Made by a program: the position numbers and the translations under genes. A stretch of 64,000 nucleotides of DNA from Heloderma charlesbogerti (Eukaryota; Chordata; Lepidosauria; Squamata; Helodermatidae). The DNA lies in contig JANEZZ010000983.1 of assembly GCA_026122225.1 (NCBI GenBank), positions 558,001-622,000 of the forward strand, read 5' to 3'. Under the pieces are notes generated by a model. That model searched no databases, was not told the DNA's origin, and worked only from the letters and a program-made list of their open reading frames with translations. Positions 22,560 through 35,431 of this stretch are shown in pieces. Positions within the stretch are counted from its first letter, which is position 1. Each line of letters opens with the position of its first letter.

Positions 22560-22890
22560 CAGGGATGGGGAACCTCTTTCAGCCCAAGGGCCAAATACAA
22601 TGTCTGAGACGCTCTCGGGGCTGCATTCCAGTGGTGGATGGGGCCAGAATACAAAAAGTGCCCACATATCTTACTGCCAGTAACTACGCCTTGGGAGGGG
22701 CATTTGAACCTTTTAGAACGAGGGGTAGGATGTGCAAAAGCTGGAAAATCACCAAATGATTGGTGGGCAGGGGAAAGAGGTGTAGCCAGGAAAAGGGGGC
22801 ATGGCCATCTGGGAAACCCCGGAGGGCAGGATTTGGCCTCTAGGAGGATTGGATTTGACCTGAAGGCCTGAGGTTCTCCCATCCCCCACC
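22560..22890 (+). repeat. MITE, family 2 (GGGCCAAAT / GGCCTGAGGTT ends)
   Basis: The left end contains GGGGAACCTCTTTCAG and AGGGCCAAAT; the right end contains GGCCTGAGGTTCTCCC. It is colinear with 26851-27230 in reverse orientation and with the interrupted copy at 58905-60025. Confidence 0.6.
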
Positions 22891-25889
22891 CTATGTTAGC
22901 AAGAACCAAGTTCAGAATGATGTGCAAGGGGAGAATCCAAAGAAAGTCCTACTTGCACAGGCCCTTGCAGATCTTACAAAATTGTCAGCTAGCACCAGTG
23001 TAACTGCACAACGGGAAAGGCAACAGAGCTCTGCTAGTGTAGTCATTTCTTCCACTAATGGTACATTGAATTTAGGCCATTGCCTAGGTCTGTGTGTCCT
23101 CTGGATCACTAACAAAGCGTCAGGATGGTCATGGTTCGGACTCAGTCTGCCTTGATCTGGACACCCCCTGAATCTTTCCAAATCAGCCCAATTTGCTTCA
23201 AGATTCAGCCAAATCCAAAGAGCACTGCAAGAAAAAAAAGCAAAATAAATTCACCCATCTAAATATAATGGGATTCCTCTTTAATACAAAATAGCGTACA
23301 CTTGCAGCCCAATCCTAAGCATGTTTACTCAGAAGTAAGTCCTGCTGGGTTCACTGTAAGCATGCTTAGGATGGCAGCATTACATCCCAGTGGTATGGGA
23401 GAGCCATTGGTCAAGAGCAAAGGGTTTGTCAGGTTAAGTCTCTGTCAACTCCTGTTAGTAGGGCCAAAGAAATACTATCTGAGACGCTGGAGTAGATAAT
23501 ACTGAGCTAAACAGAGGAAGATTCATGTAAGTATGCGTAGGGCTGCTGCCCTAGGTTACCATGTGAACTTTGATACCACTAATTAAACTATTTTACTCCA
23601 GCAAGCATATGTTAAGGCCACATGTTTTAGACAGTCTAACTCAATATGAAATGCCACAGTACAAATTTGAGTTTGATCTGGCACCACCAGAGGAAAAGAA
23701 CTAGTTCACATCTCTTGTATAATGCTTATGTAATAGGTTAGAAAATCTGTGCCTGACTTATTTGAGCTGTTTCCAGCAGTATATAAAAAGCCTGCCGCTC
23801 TATTACCAGTCATTTAGCTCATTCAGCATCTCTCCTGCACTTCCAATCCTTTAATGGGTTTATGGGTATAATCCTTTCCACACTCTAAGAGCACAAAAAG
23901 TGGACGGGCTAATAAAGCCAGTGGCCACAGCAATGGCAACAAAGCTACAAAGGTGGATGCTGTTCTTCTGGTCCGTGTTAGACTAGCCTTTCCAAAGGAT
24001 CAGCTTTTGGTGTACTAAAATGTGCATTTGTTACGCAGTTGCTGTATACCATCCAGATGCTGTCCCCCAAGGTATTGCTTTGCAGTGGCGAATGTCGCAT
24101 TTTCCAAGCTCACAAGCTGAAATAGTTTCTCGCAGAGAAAACGTCCTTCTTCCCCCAGATACAGGACAGTTCAAAACACTGTAGTATCTGAAACAGAAAA
24201 ATCCCAATGGCACCCCATCCCCCATGGTCAGGCCTTTATTTATTATCAGGTGGGGAGAGAACATTTGTTCATTTGAATCTCCCCCCCTCCACGTTTCGCA
24301 TTCAACCACCTTATTTCAAGTAACAGCAGTAATAAAAAGGGAAAAGGGGCTTGTTCCCGCTGCCTCAGCAAAGTCTCTCCGTTTTACAGTTTTATTTTTT
24401 GTTTCTTTTTTTCATTTGGAGGTTGTATGTTCCCTTTCTCTTTTCCAGTTCTACTTTTTCTTTTTTAATAGCACAAGTAACATTGGCAGACCCCCTATTC
24501 ACAACCCTAGGTGGAACACTTCAGAATAGAATAGGAAATATACTGTTGTCTACAGTGCTGGAGATCTAGGCACTATCTTTTTAAAAAGGCATTAGAGGTA
24601 TGGCTGTGCCTCCCTAAAGCAAGCCCATCTCTTCCATAGCAAGCCATATCACCTCCCCCTGTCCCAAAATATTATGTTGTCATGGAGAGATATAGCAGGA
24701 GGATCACACAAAGGAAAAATTAAGATGGGGTATGCCTCATAGGGTCACTGAGGTAAACCTTTAATGCAAACTATTTCCTGTCAAGCTTCACATTACTTTG
24801 GTGGAACCCTGCTGGGGTCCACATCCCAGCAGTGGGTGGAGACAAGATCCCAAAGTGGGTGGAGTTACCTTTCTTTAGTATGCAACAAAGGTGATGTGTG
24901 TGTGTGTTGGGGGGAGACATTTGCACTCAGGCATTCTCCTTCCCCGTCTTATGCAAGCATCTCTCCATCAGCTTTGCAGTTGGGGGGATAGAGGAGTATG
25001 GAGAAAATAATATCAATAACCTGGAGCAGGGCTGGTGAAGAAATGGGGTGTGGCCTGGGGAGAATCTGGAGGTCCACATTTAGCCCATGTTCCCCACCAC
25101 TCTTTAATGACATCCTTCTTTGCTATTTTTTAGTTTTTCGTTATTGTATTAGGGTTGTATCCAGATTTAGTCATACCGAGAATAGATCCACTGAAGTCTC
25201 ATTCATTTCAGTTGGTCTGCTCTGAGTTTTCTCCGTGAGGCTTTTATTGTGCATTCGTGATTGCTCACTCATGGTAGTTTGTGGATCCTATACACAATGT
25301 CGGCATTCTCCAGGATCTGTCCCGTGCTTTGCAACCATTATTATGGTGGGTTTTAGACTGAGGAAAGTGCAGTACTGTTCTGCATGAGTTATAGCATGTA
25401 ATCGAACAATTCTGCTATACCACAGCACCACCTAGTGGTTGTATAATGAAACATATAGAAAGGCCGAGAAAGAAACCCCCTGGAAAAAAGCACAGGTAAA
25501 GAAGCTGATCTAAATCCCACAAAGAATCTGGAAGAAGAAGCCTTGGTAAAGGTGTGGGATAAAAGCCTCATGTATAAATGCCCTAAATCCGGATTCAACT
25601 TTTAATATTTTAAATTCTGACAGATTAGAAATCTATTGCATGGAAGTAAGTCTATGTAAATCTGTTAAGGACCACAGACCTTATCAGGTAAATTTATTGA
25701 CAAAACTCCCCTCAAACTGCAACTGACAGAAGACTGAAGGGGATTATAGGAATTGTAGACCAACACGTCTAAAGTGCACCAGGTTGGGAAAGGCTGATCT
25801 CAGAGCTTCGCTTTGCTGACCAGCAACTTGTGGGTGAGCCCAAGTCTTTCCTACTTTGCTAAGCATCAGCCCAAGGCAGGATGTCACTA
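22891..25889. other. Mostly unassigned, with small repeat fragments
   Basis: Short pieces include an AATCCTAAGCATG/CATGCTTAGGAT palindromic repeat (23308-23375), a partial family-2 MITE (about 25020-25105) and a half copy of the family-1 MITE (25743-25796). No gene was recognised. Confidence 0.35.
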
Positions 25890-26260
25890 AGGGGTTGTTC
25901 AAAGAACTCTCTGACCCACACTTGGTGGCTGAGCGTGGGTTGTTTTGAACCATAGGTTCATGTGTTGTCTGAACACAGCACATTTTCTGCAGGGTGGATT
26001 ATCATGTTGTCTGACCACAGCCAGAGGGGCTTGTTACCCTTGCAGTGTGGCTTGTTAACCACCCTGAATGACCCATCAACAAGCCATGGCTTTTCAAGGT
26101 GGCTTGTTCAAGAAAATAAGCCACACTGCATGGTTAACAAGCTACCTTGGCTGCGTTCAGACAACGCGCTAACGCAGGGTTCAACAAACAACTCACAGTT
26201 CAAAACAACCTACACTCAACCACCGAGTGAGGGTTAGTGTGTTGTGTAAACAGCCTCTAA
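25890..26260. repeat. Palindromic MITE with GTGTTGT-CTGAAC arms
   Basis: GTGGGTTGTTTTGAAC and GTGTTGTCTGAACAC on the left recur as complements on the right (GTTCAAAACAACC, GTTCAGACAAC). A related partial copy is at 63851-64000. Confidence 0.5.
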
Positions 26261-26850
26261 GAGTGTGGGTGTGGGTCCTCTGCAGATGTTCGATCATGTG
26301 TACTCTTGATACTGGCCCTGTAGCAGACCCATGGGATCCAAATCCATTTTGGTCCATGCTGTCAGATATTATGCTCCCTTCCCAGAACAGTATGCATGTG
26401 AGAAGATTTTCAGAATGATTACAAATCTCAGTCAAACTAGACATACTGTTGAACATATCTTTGAATCCTGTGCTCGGTGTTCTCTTCTTTTTAAACTAAC
26501 AGCAGCTGCTGGGTATCCCAATTTGGATTGAGACTACGGTGGGGGGGGGAGGTTACCCCCCCATTTTCCTATTAGAAATCATCCCCTCCCTCAAGCTGCT
26601 ATTTGCTGCATATAGCACTGGGGACAAAAAGCAGGTTCGGAGAAGGGATTTTCAGCAGGAAAGTAGCACAGGGGAAAGGCCTGACACTGTGCCACAGTCC
26701 TGATTCAGTTTGGGATGACCTGCAGCTGCTGTTAGTTAAAAACAACAACCACAGCAACAACAATGAGGAAGAGGAAAATGTGATCCAAAGGCAGATTTAA
26801 CATCATGTCCATTTTGACCCTTAGTTGTCCCCGGTGTTGTGCTTCTATTG
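26261..26850. other. Unassigned intergenic sequence
   Basis: No gene or clear repeat was recognised. Confidence 0.35.
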
Positions 26851-27230
26851 TAGGGGTGTTTAACCTGAGGCTTGTGGGCCAAATGTGGCCCTCCTGGGTC
26901 CCTATTCTAGCCCTCCAAGGTTCCCCTGATGGCCATGCCTATTTTCCCCAACGGCCAATTATTTGCTGGTTTCCTGGCTTTCGTGCAGTCCCCGCCCCGC
27001 CCCGCCCCGCCCATTTTAAAAGGTTGAAATGCCTCTCCGAAGGCTTTGTTTCTGGCAATAAGAGCTTTAAGCTAAAAGAGGCTGGTATTTTTGGTGTATG
27101 TTAGGCCCTGCCCCTTTTGCCTAGCCCCACCCCCTTGTACCTTCAGTCCCGCCCACCACTGGAATGCAGCCCCAAGAGCTTCTCCAAAATGGAATTTGGC
27201 CTTCAGGATGAAAGAGGTTCTGCTCTCCTG
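26851..27230 (-). repeat. MITE, family 2, reverse orientation
   Basis: The sequence is the reverse-complement counterpart of 22560-22890. It carries a short (CGCCC)n run at 26992-27012. Confidence 0.6.
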
Positions 27231-29337
27231 TTCTATTGGATCTGGGATATGAATAATGTTTCAAGTATTCTATAAAGTGCTAGAACAGGGAGTAGCACTG
27301 GGTAGCATCATGGACTGTTTTGATTTCATCTAAGATCTGGTTTTAAATGCCCCCTCTTCTTTCCTGTTATGTGCCTACCCAGGACTTTCACTCTTGCTCT
27401 CTTTAACAGTTTTGCCCCCTTGTTTGCTTGCATGTGCATGGGGAAAACAGATGCTTAACATGAGATTGCCCTGCATGTCTGGTTTCTCTCTTAGTGCTTA
27501 CATGCCATCTGTTGTTACCCTTCTCTCCTCTCCCTCTCTCTTCATTGCCTCCCCCTGTTGAAATTTAGACTGTAATCTCCCTATGGACAAGGACTTATGT
27601 TCATGGCTCATGTTATTGTATAAAGCACCAGACAGTGCCACTCTCCCTCTCTTTACTGAGCTTTTCTACACAAGTCTGTTAACTGCTGTATCTGCTTTCG
27701 GTTTTGTCACAGAATTGAGATCTGAGCACTACAAGAAGAACGTTTCCTTTCCTACTTTTCCACTACATAACCTCTAGGGGGCACTATGGTGTAGCGGAAT
27801 AGCGCAATTACACAAGTGGAAGAAGTGTTTTCTGTCACGTTCACAAAAATACTGCATTTTCCCTGCTCTAAAAAAAAACCTCGCCAAAACTGCTGGTTAG
27901 GCACAGAAGCAAAACTGGAGGGTCATGTCATCATCTAAAGAACCTGTAAACAACCATGAGCAGGGAATGATGAAAGCACAGTAAATGCCTCATGTAGACA
28001 AGCCCACAATGTACTTTATAGTAGGGAGTGGGCAACTTGTGGCCCTCCACATGTTGCTGGACTGCAACTCCCCTCATTATTGGCTATGCTGGCTAGCACT
28101 GATGGGAGTTACACTCCAACAACTTCTGGAGGGCTACCAGTTGGCCACTCCTGCATTAGAAAGTAACATGACTTCAGAAAACAGGCCACTGCATGGAGGT
28201 AGATTCATCCTCCTATTTGCAATGAGTTACAGTTGCTGTACGTGCCACTATATTAATCTGAGAAGGCATCTTTCCTATTAGCACTGTGATTATGTAACTG
28301 TTTTTGAAGCCTTGTCCAGTTATCTCATATTGAATAATGAATAATCCACCATTAAGATAAGATTGTTTTGCCAAAGTATAAATGGATCATTTGTATCTTC
28401 AATTTCACAGAAGGCCTGTGTTGTTTATCTTACTTGAGTCTAAACAATTTCTTTCCTTGGTTATAAAATAGGCTTATGCAATGCAAATCACCAGTCTGCT
28501 CGAATCCTGTTTAAACTTGTTGTGTTTGTGAGGATCTTGCTGCAGTCCTTATCCAGGTTTTTTTTATTATTATTATTTGCTGTGTTCCTGCCAAGCATTT
28601 TAAATATGGGGCATGGGTCTTGTGTCCTAACTCTACAGAATGCCAATTCTGCCACATGTTGGCATTAATATATTTATCTTTGCACAGTGTTTTTGCAACA
28701 AGGTTTACTTAATGATTCTGAGAAAATGGTTCACTTTGTGTTGTGCTTCTTTCATAGCAACCACAAGAATAAACCAGATGCTTGTATGGTTCAGAGCAGA
28801 ATGAAAAACACAGTGGAGGTATTCATCTCATGTTTTAAGTTAAAAAAATTGTACAAAGTGCCTTACTGGTTCTGATCAGGTCAGCTTACCCCACAGTACA
28901 GAGACAGAAATCAGAAATAAGCAGTTCTGAGCATGTATTGGGGAGGGGGAGAATAATTTATTTGGGCATCAGCCTCTTGTATGTCATGGAATGCTGTTCC
29001 AGAGTCCCCTTCAACCTTGGGGTGAGCTTTTGGGGGCAGGGGCTGCGGCTGGAAAGGGAAACTGCAAAGCCCCTGTGTGCAAACAGGACACTGCTTATGC
29101 CAAATTGGATCCTGGCCATGGCAGGAACAAAAACAAGTCATTCAGAAGTGATTTATTCAATTTTGTGTATTCCCAATTTCTGGCTGTCCAGCAAGGTTAG
29201 GATGAATACAGATGATAATTTCTGAAGGGAAAGAAGAGCAAGTTCCTTTCACAGTACCGTGGCATTAGTCCTCGCCCACCAACAGCACTTCATAAATGTA
29301 TACATTTAAATATTAATGGAAGCAGTAGCTAAGGCAG
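27231..29337. other. Mostly unassigned, with one family-1 MITE
   Basis: Apart from the MITE at 28023-28153 nothing is recognised. Confidence 0.35.
28023..28153. repeat. Palindromic MITE, family 1 variant
   Basis: The ends are GGGAGTGGGCAACTTGTGGC and GTTGGCCACTCC; the arms are ACTGCAACTCCC and GGGAGTTACACT. Confidence 0.6.
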
Positions 29338-29467
29338 CCTTCCTCAACCTGGTGCCCTCCAGACGTTTTGGGCTTCAGCTCCCATCAACCCCAGTCAACA
29401 TGGCCAACAATCAGGAATGCTGGGAGCTGTAGTCCAAAACATCTGGAGGGCACCAAGTTTGGGAAGG
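29338..29467. repeat. Palindromic MITE, family 1
   Basis: The ends are CCTTCCTCAACCTGGTGCCC and GGGCACCAAGTTTGGGAAGG. The right arm contains AATGCTGGGAGCTGTAGT, a ZNF143-like motif on the minus strand. Confidence 0.65.
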
Positions 29468-29828
29468 CTGAGGTAGGGGAACCTCAGGGCAGGCAAAACT
29501 GTCCTTTTCCCAGTACCTAACTGCAGCCGCTCCACCTAGGCCTATGCAAGTGAGCAGCTGTGCAACTGAGCGTGAGCAGCTTCTGGTCTGCTCCATTTCA
29601 GTCCTAAGTAAAATTACAGAAGGAGCACAAACATTCTTGAAGGTACTGGGAAGGGAGAGAGCACACCTTCGAAAGAAAAGTGGATTTTTAAAAAATCAGA
29701 AAACATTCTTGAAATGGCAAGACGTTGCTATGAGAATAGTTGCACTGTATTCTGCCCCTTCTTTTAGAAGAGCGACATGATAAATAGTGGGTATGTACTT
29801 ACCTCTTACCTACTAAACATTAGGAAGA

Positions 29829-29960
29829 ATGGGGAACCTGTAGCCACCAGATATTGTTGAACTACAACTCCCATCACTCTTGGTCATTGGCTAAACTGGC
29901 TAAAGGTGAGTTCTATAACATTTGGCTGTGGGGAGGGGGGCACACAAGTTTCCCACTTCT
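29829..29960. repeat. Degenerate family-1-type MITE
   Basis: GGGGAACCTGTAGCC and AACTACAACTCCCATCA are on the left, with AAGTTTCCCA on the right; the right half is poorly conserved. Confidence 0.4.
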
Positions 29961-30061
29961 CCCTTATAGGTTAGTGTGGCACTCCTTTTTCTTTTGATAG
30001 GGCTGTATGATATCAGAAAGCATGCACATCATTTTTTTTAAAAGAAAAACCTTTAAAACTG

Positions 30062-30290
30062 TAGCGGGGAGGCTGAGGAGAGGCCATCGCTCTGTGGCAA
30101 AGCACATGTTTTGCATGTAGAAGGTCCCAAGTTTAATCTTTGACAACTCCTGGTAAGGCTGGAAAACTCTTGTCTGAAACCCTGGAGAGCCATTGCCAGA
30201 CTGTATGGACAATACTGATCTAGATGAACCAAGGGAGCTAGATGGGCTTAGTATCTGACAACTTTCTATGTTTCTAGTTTCTATGTTACT
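30062..30290 (+). mobile_element. tRNA-derived SINE
   Basis: A-box-like GGCAAAGCACATG, a B-box-like GTCCCAAGTTTAATC, then the family body TGTCTGAAACCCTGGAGAGC, CCATTGCCAGAC and GACAATACTGATCTAGATG. Other copies lie at 4262-4435 and 32250-32440. Confidence 0.7.
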
Positions 30291-30321
30291 GATTGGAAGT
30301 GGACATTACAACAGATACTAC

Positions 30322-31096
30322 GGGGTTCATCACACGGAGCTTTTATCCTGCTATTGAGATGGCTCTCTCTTGGAAGTTTGTGGGCTGTTTAGATGACACT
30401 GTTATCCTCCAGGGTGTCTCCTGCAATTTCCTCCAGCCTATCCTGTGTTTTCCCCAAACGTAAAAAAAATGGTATTTTTTCCAGCCCACGGAACAGGAGC
30501 GCCATGACCTCCCCGTGAAATTCTCCAATAGCGGAAGAAACTGCTGTGTCTGCCTGCTGTGGGCGTTTGTTTTCAGTTGTTGGGGGTGTGGTCAGGATGA
30601 GATTTGACAGGCGCGAGGGCAAGAATTGCCTGACGATTGCATCTCCTGCCTCTGCATTTCTCAACTGAAGGGAGAAGAGGGTAAAACGCCTCCCTGCAAC
30701 AAAGGGAGACACATCTGATCCCCCACCCCACCAAGCTCAGAAGCAACATCCTCTGTTGTTTCAGAGCACCCCATTAAGTTCAATGGGGCTTACTCATAAG
30801 TAAGTGTGCCAAGAGTTGCAGACTTACAGCACAATCTTACATTTTATGTCTACTCAGAAGTAAGTCTGAGGTTTCCCGGGGGCTGCGAGAAAACAGTACA
30901 GCAGACGTTAAGCTACGAAAACAAGACTCCCCTGCCTCCTTTGCACACATGCCCGGGAGGGAGGGAAGGAGGCACTCCCTCAGTTCAAACCACATGGCTG
31001 CTGTGTAAAGAAACCCTAATCCCGCGAAGAAACTGAAAGGAAACTCCGGAAAGGATGCGGATTTGTGTGGGTGTTTTGCTTAATGTAGAAACACCC
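30322..31096 (-). mobile_element. Harbinger-like MITE, family 3, reverse orientation
   Basis: The right end TAATGTAGAAACACCC is the complement of the left end of 16347. About 340 bases (30763-31096) are colinear with 16347-16690 reversed, including CACCCCATTAAGTTCAATGG and an AGAAGTAAG motif. The left end (GGGGTTCATCACACGG) is less similar. Confidence 0.55.
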
Positions 31097-32249
31097 TATG
31101 GATGTTACAGCGGATGTTACAGAAGATACAACAGGTGCCCATAAAAGCCATCTACTCCTTTGTTGCAGCAGTGCTGGTCATGCTACTGAGAAGAGCTTTG
31201 TTTTTACTAGGAACTGTCTGAAGCACAGTGGAAGCTTGTGCAACCAATTTGATCAGAACCATATAAGGATAGGAAACAAAGGAAATCGCAGCTCTCCTAC
31301 CACCTTGAACACCATAATTCTATGGATGTTTGCTCAGAATTAAGTTCCACTGTGTTCAGCGAGGCTTACTACCACCTATCAAGTGTGTTTAAGATTGCAG
31401 CCAACATCTCTGAAAAGTTAACTTCTGATACAAAGCTTCAGAAATGTACAAGGAACAATTTGGCTTATAGCCATTGGTGGCTCTACCCGCCATGTCTCCC
31501 ACATCTTATAAATTTCTAGAGGAGGAGCCATATTAGTCTGTTGCAGAGTCTTGTGGCACTTTAAAGAGTAGGAAAGATGTTATTTTTCAATTTGTAGTTA
31601 CTCATATATTTCCCAGTTTAAATTATCCAGAGGTGGAAGGCTCGATACCACATTCAAAAGCACCCTACTGATCACTCTGGTCCAATTAGGGACCTAGAGT
31701 ATAAAGGTCACTATCCAAAATAGTATTAGGTGTTCTTAAACCTTTTGCAATCATTGATCTTAAGCAGGCTGAGCTGGATTGTGGCCAAAGGGTTGTTATT
31801 TTATGGGACAAATTTTACTCACAACAGTCCTGCTGAAGAACTGCTGTCTGTTTGGACAATATCTAATCTTTCCGTTTCTCCAGTTATGAGGGTTGATGTA
31901 ATCTTGGGGGATGCTTACAATTTCCCAGCTCTGTTTGGACTGTTCCCACATTAGACTTGAATTATAATGCCTATACTTGGGGAAAACTTCCTTTTGGCCT
32001 CCATTGCTCCTGTGTCCTAGGAATTAGCCCATTCCATGTGATGTCATTCTACTTATCATACTCTTCCTTTTGCTGATGTGGGGCCCTTTCTCTGTGTGGT
32101 TGGGGACTGTCTTTGGCCCCATGCCTCACTGAACCTGAGGCCTGTTACAGCAGTACACTTCACATCTATTTATCAATCACACCAGTAGTGTAAGCCATCT
32201 GGATGATTATCCTTGGCTAGGTCACCCTTGTGTATTATAAAACAGTATA
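31097..32249. other. Unassigned intergenic sequence
   Basis: A small dispersed-repeat piece lies at about 31312-31400. No gene was recognised. Confidence 0.35.
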
Positions 32250-32440
32250 TAACTGGAATATAGGAAGTTGTCTTATACTGAGACAGATTGGTCCATCTAG
32301 CCCAGTATTGCCAACACTGACTGGCAGCGGCTCTCCAGGGTTTCAGGCAGGATTCCTTCCTTTAGCCCTACCTGGAGATGACAGGGATTCAACCTGGGAC
32401 CATCTGCATATAAATCATGCCCTCTATCACTGAGGTATAT
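32250..32440 (-). mobile_element. tRNA-derived SINE, reverse orientation
   Basis: On the minus strand the order is a degenerate A box, B box (GGTCCCAGGTTGAATCCC), CCTGAAACCCTGGAGAGC and CAGTCAGTGTTGGCAATACT. It is the same family as 30062-30290. Confidence 0.7.
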
Positions 32441-32767
32441 GGTTCTTATTTATGAGCACATACACATTCATGTTATCCTTTCCAGCTGTCTCATTTCCAG
32501 TTCCTCCTCATCAGAAAACTGAACTGAAATAAAGTATGAGTGGAATCTTGTTTGTTGCTCCAAGTTCAGGAGTGGGTTGTGGAATTGAGATTCCACAATC
32601 CACTCTGGCCATATGCAGAGATGCCTACTGTAGTGGTTCTTTCTTTCCAGTCTGCCGATAATAAAGAACAATTCAGGTACCGAAACACCAAAGCCAAAAT
32701 GAAAACATTACATTCTGTTAATACATTATATTACAAGATCAAACACAGAATGAATCAACTTCACTTA
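32441..32767. other. Unassigned sequence
   Basis: No feature was recognised. Confidence 0.3.
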
Positions 32768-33228
32768 GGGCGCGATCCTATCGATTGCGCCCTCGATGGA
32801 TCAGAAGCCCCCAGACTCAGAGGCTTCTAATCATCCATTGCAAGGTGGGAGGAATAGCGAATACAGTCTTTGCCTCCTCATCCTCCCACCATGCAGGTTT
32901 TGCTAGATGGGCTTTTTTGCCCATCTAGCTGGGGCGCTTCAGAGAAGGAGGGCAGGAAGCTGGAAGAGGCTCAGGATAAACTGTGTCTTGGAGTCTCTAG
33001 TCTCCTCTCCCTGCCCATGGAAATGCCCCTTTTCCCCCCACTTCAAGGTTGATTTCTGACCTCAGAGAACAGCTGGCATGGTTCTTTGTGCACCTGCTGT
33101 GAGGGGTCAGGGGTGAGATCTCCAACTCCCCCTTCTGAGGTCAGAATGCTCTCTCCGACCCTGGAAGGGGGAATCCAAGCATTCCTATGGTCCCTCAGAT
33201 GATGTCTAGGGGGCATAGGATTGCTCCC
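32768..33228. repeat. MITE, family 4
   Basis: GGGCGCGATCCTAT on the left and CATAGGATTGCTCCC on the right are inverted. Internal hairpins use GATGGATCAGAAGCC/GGCTTCTAATCATCC and GCTAGATGGGC/GCCCATCTAGC. Confidence 0.6.
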
Positions 33229-33275
33229 TCCATATCTGTGGCCTTGTTCTAATAGCTACAACAAGGAATTTGGAT

Positions 33276-33515
33276 GTGTTTTATTATTACTTTTATATCC
33301 CACTTTTTTCCTCTTGGAAAGAACCCAAGGTGGCTTACATGGTCCTCCGCCTCTGCATTTTATCTTCACAACAACTCTGTGAAGTAGGTTAGGTTGAGGA
33401 TCAGTGACTGGCCCAAAGTCACCCAGAGAGCTTTATGGCTGAGTGGGGACTAGAACCCGGATCTCTCCTGAGTTCCAGTCCAACACTCTAATCACTATAC
33501 CATACTGGCTTTTTC
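33276..33515 (-). mobile_element. CORE/MIR-type SINE, reverse orientation
   Basis: On the minus strand a B box (CCGGGTTCTAGTCC) is followed by TGGGTGACTTTGGGCC and a GTTGTTGTGAAGATAAAATG segment, then a GGGATATAAAAG 3' end. Confidence 0.7.
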
Positions 33516-35431
33516 AGTGACCATGATGTTAGTATCTGCCATAAGTATAGAAATATAAAACACATCAGAACTTCCTGCATATAAACAAAGCAGAGGGAAA
33601 ATAAAGTGAGCTCTCACATCCCTATAGAAATTGCAGTATAAAAAGATATGTTTCGATTGCACTGCTACTATATGGATAGACTCTCAAGTGCCAGGGTAAA
33701 CCTTTACATTGGCCTTTATGACAGCTGATGGCAAAGAATTCAGCCTTCCCATGGAAAAGGCTCTAGTGTGCGTGGGAATATTTAAAGCTGCCAAGTACCT
33801 TGCAGGCTGCAAATTGGCCTTAGGCTGTAAACCAAGATACACTGGTGAACAAACCCCTTTTGCCAAACCAAAAGAGTTTTGAAAGTTTATGTCCAATAGT
33901 CTGGGCTTTATGGAAATATTTGCTTTCCCCAGTCCAACTGGAAGCAAGAGAGAGGCCTAGTGTGTGCTCCAGAGCTTCTGACAAGCAGCTGATGATGACA
34001 TTGTCACCCTGCTGTCTTAGAGGACACTGGGCATGCAAAACAGTGCCTCAAAAGGCCTGGGGATGTTACCTGGGTTGCATGAGGCCACTGCCTCACCTGT
34101 CTGAGGCATCCAACCTGATGAGGCATACTGGAAGCACCAGTCATTCTCTGTGCCTGAGGCCTCCAGCTGTTCTCAGAAAAGGACAAGAGCTTGATATTAA
34201 CGGAGTTCTTTTTCTTTTTTTAACCCCCATAAATTGGGGGGGGGGAAGGATTTCAGGAAGCAAATGGTGTGGGAAGAAAGGTTTAACCCTCCCCTCCCCT
34301 TGCACAGTGGTCCTAATCGAAATCTGGCTGTGTACACTTACTCTAGAGTAAAAAAAGCAAAAAGCTACACACTTGAGATAATGTGTAGTTTGATCCTAAG
34401 TCCCCTTGAGTCCCAGGTAAGTTGGTATAGGATTGCAGCCTACAAATGTACTGTTTGCATTCCAAGGTTCCCCCTACCCCCACCCCACTTTTCTATGAGC
34501 TGGAATGCCTTAAGATACAATACTCCTATTCTTTTAAAGTTCTACCTGAACCTTCTCTGAGCTTTGCCAAAGCCCCTTCAGGCAGAGGGTGTGACTAATG
34601 AGGAAATTCCCACAGTTGACAGTTGTTCTCATGCCCTTGACTATTTTCCCTATCTTTTAACAATTTGCTTATTCTGAAGACAGTTCTTTTTCAGACATCT
34701 GTCTCCTCAAGTTGGAAAAAGGAATGGATGCACATCCAGGAGCACATCTGGAAGTCCTGTGTGTGTGTGGGCTGTCTCATCCAGTTCAATGGAGAAAACA
34801 GATCTACGGGATCAAAGGAAGTCTGCTTCCTCGATTTATTGGCAATTCTCAGATCCATTTTAAAAAAGCTCTAGATTGAAACTAATAAAAGAGTGAATTA
34901 TCTCAGAATTCTCTTATGCATCATTCATTCATATATATTATTTTCTAGAACACTTTTTGCTGAAGGTCTCCAAAACACCTTACAAAACAGCATCCAAACA
35001 ATAATAAAACGTTATAGAAGAAACCGCAGTAAAACATTAAATAAGAACAATTAACAACAAGCAGCAGAGCAAAAGTAAATGGCTGGGCAACACGGTTGTT
35101 CTGGACCGCAAACCCAATGGAATAAAATGGTCTTTACAGAGAGAGGAAGTACCTGTAGTATAGGAGCCATGTGAATCTCTATGGGGAGGGAGTTCCCCAA
35201 CATGAATCAATATTATTGATTTCAGTAAAGTAACATGGTTTTAAAGATTGCTAACTTCATAATAGAGCTGAAATGAATATGCACCCCAAATTCTTCTTTA
35301 AAGGCCTCTGTGAATGTGATATTGAATAATATAATACTGAAATAATATAATTATTTGATGGATGATATGTAATGGTATTAGTATTTGATATTATTTGATA
35401 GGTGACATGCAATAGAATTAAGTAATACTGT
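33516..35431. other. Unassigned intergenic sequence
   Basis: A polyG run (34229-34246) and AT-rich tracts are present. No gene or clear repeat was recognised. Confidence 0.35.
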
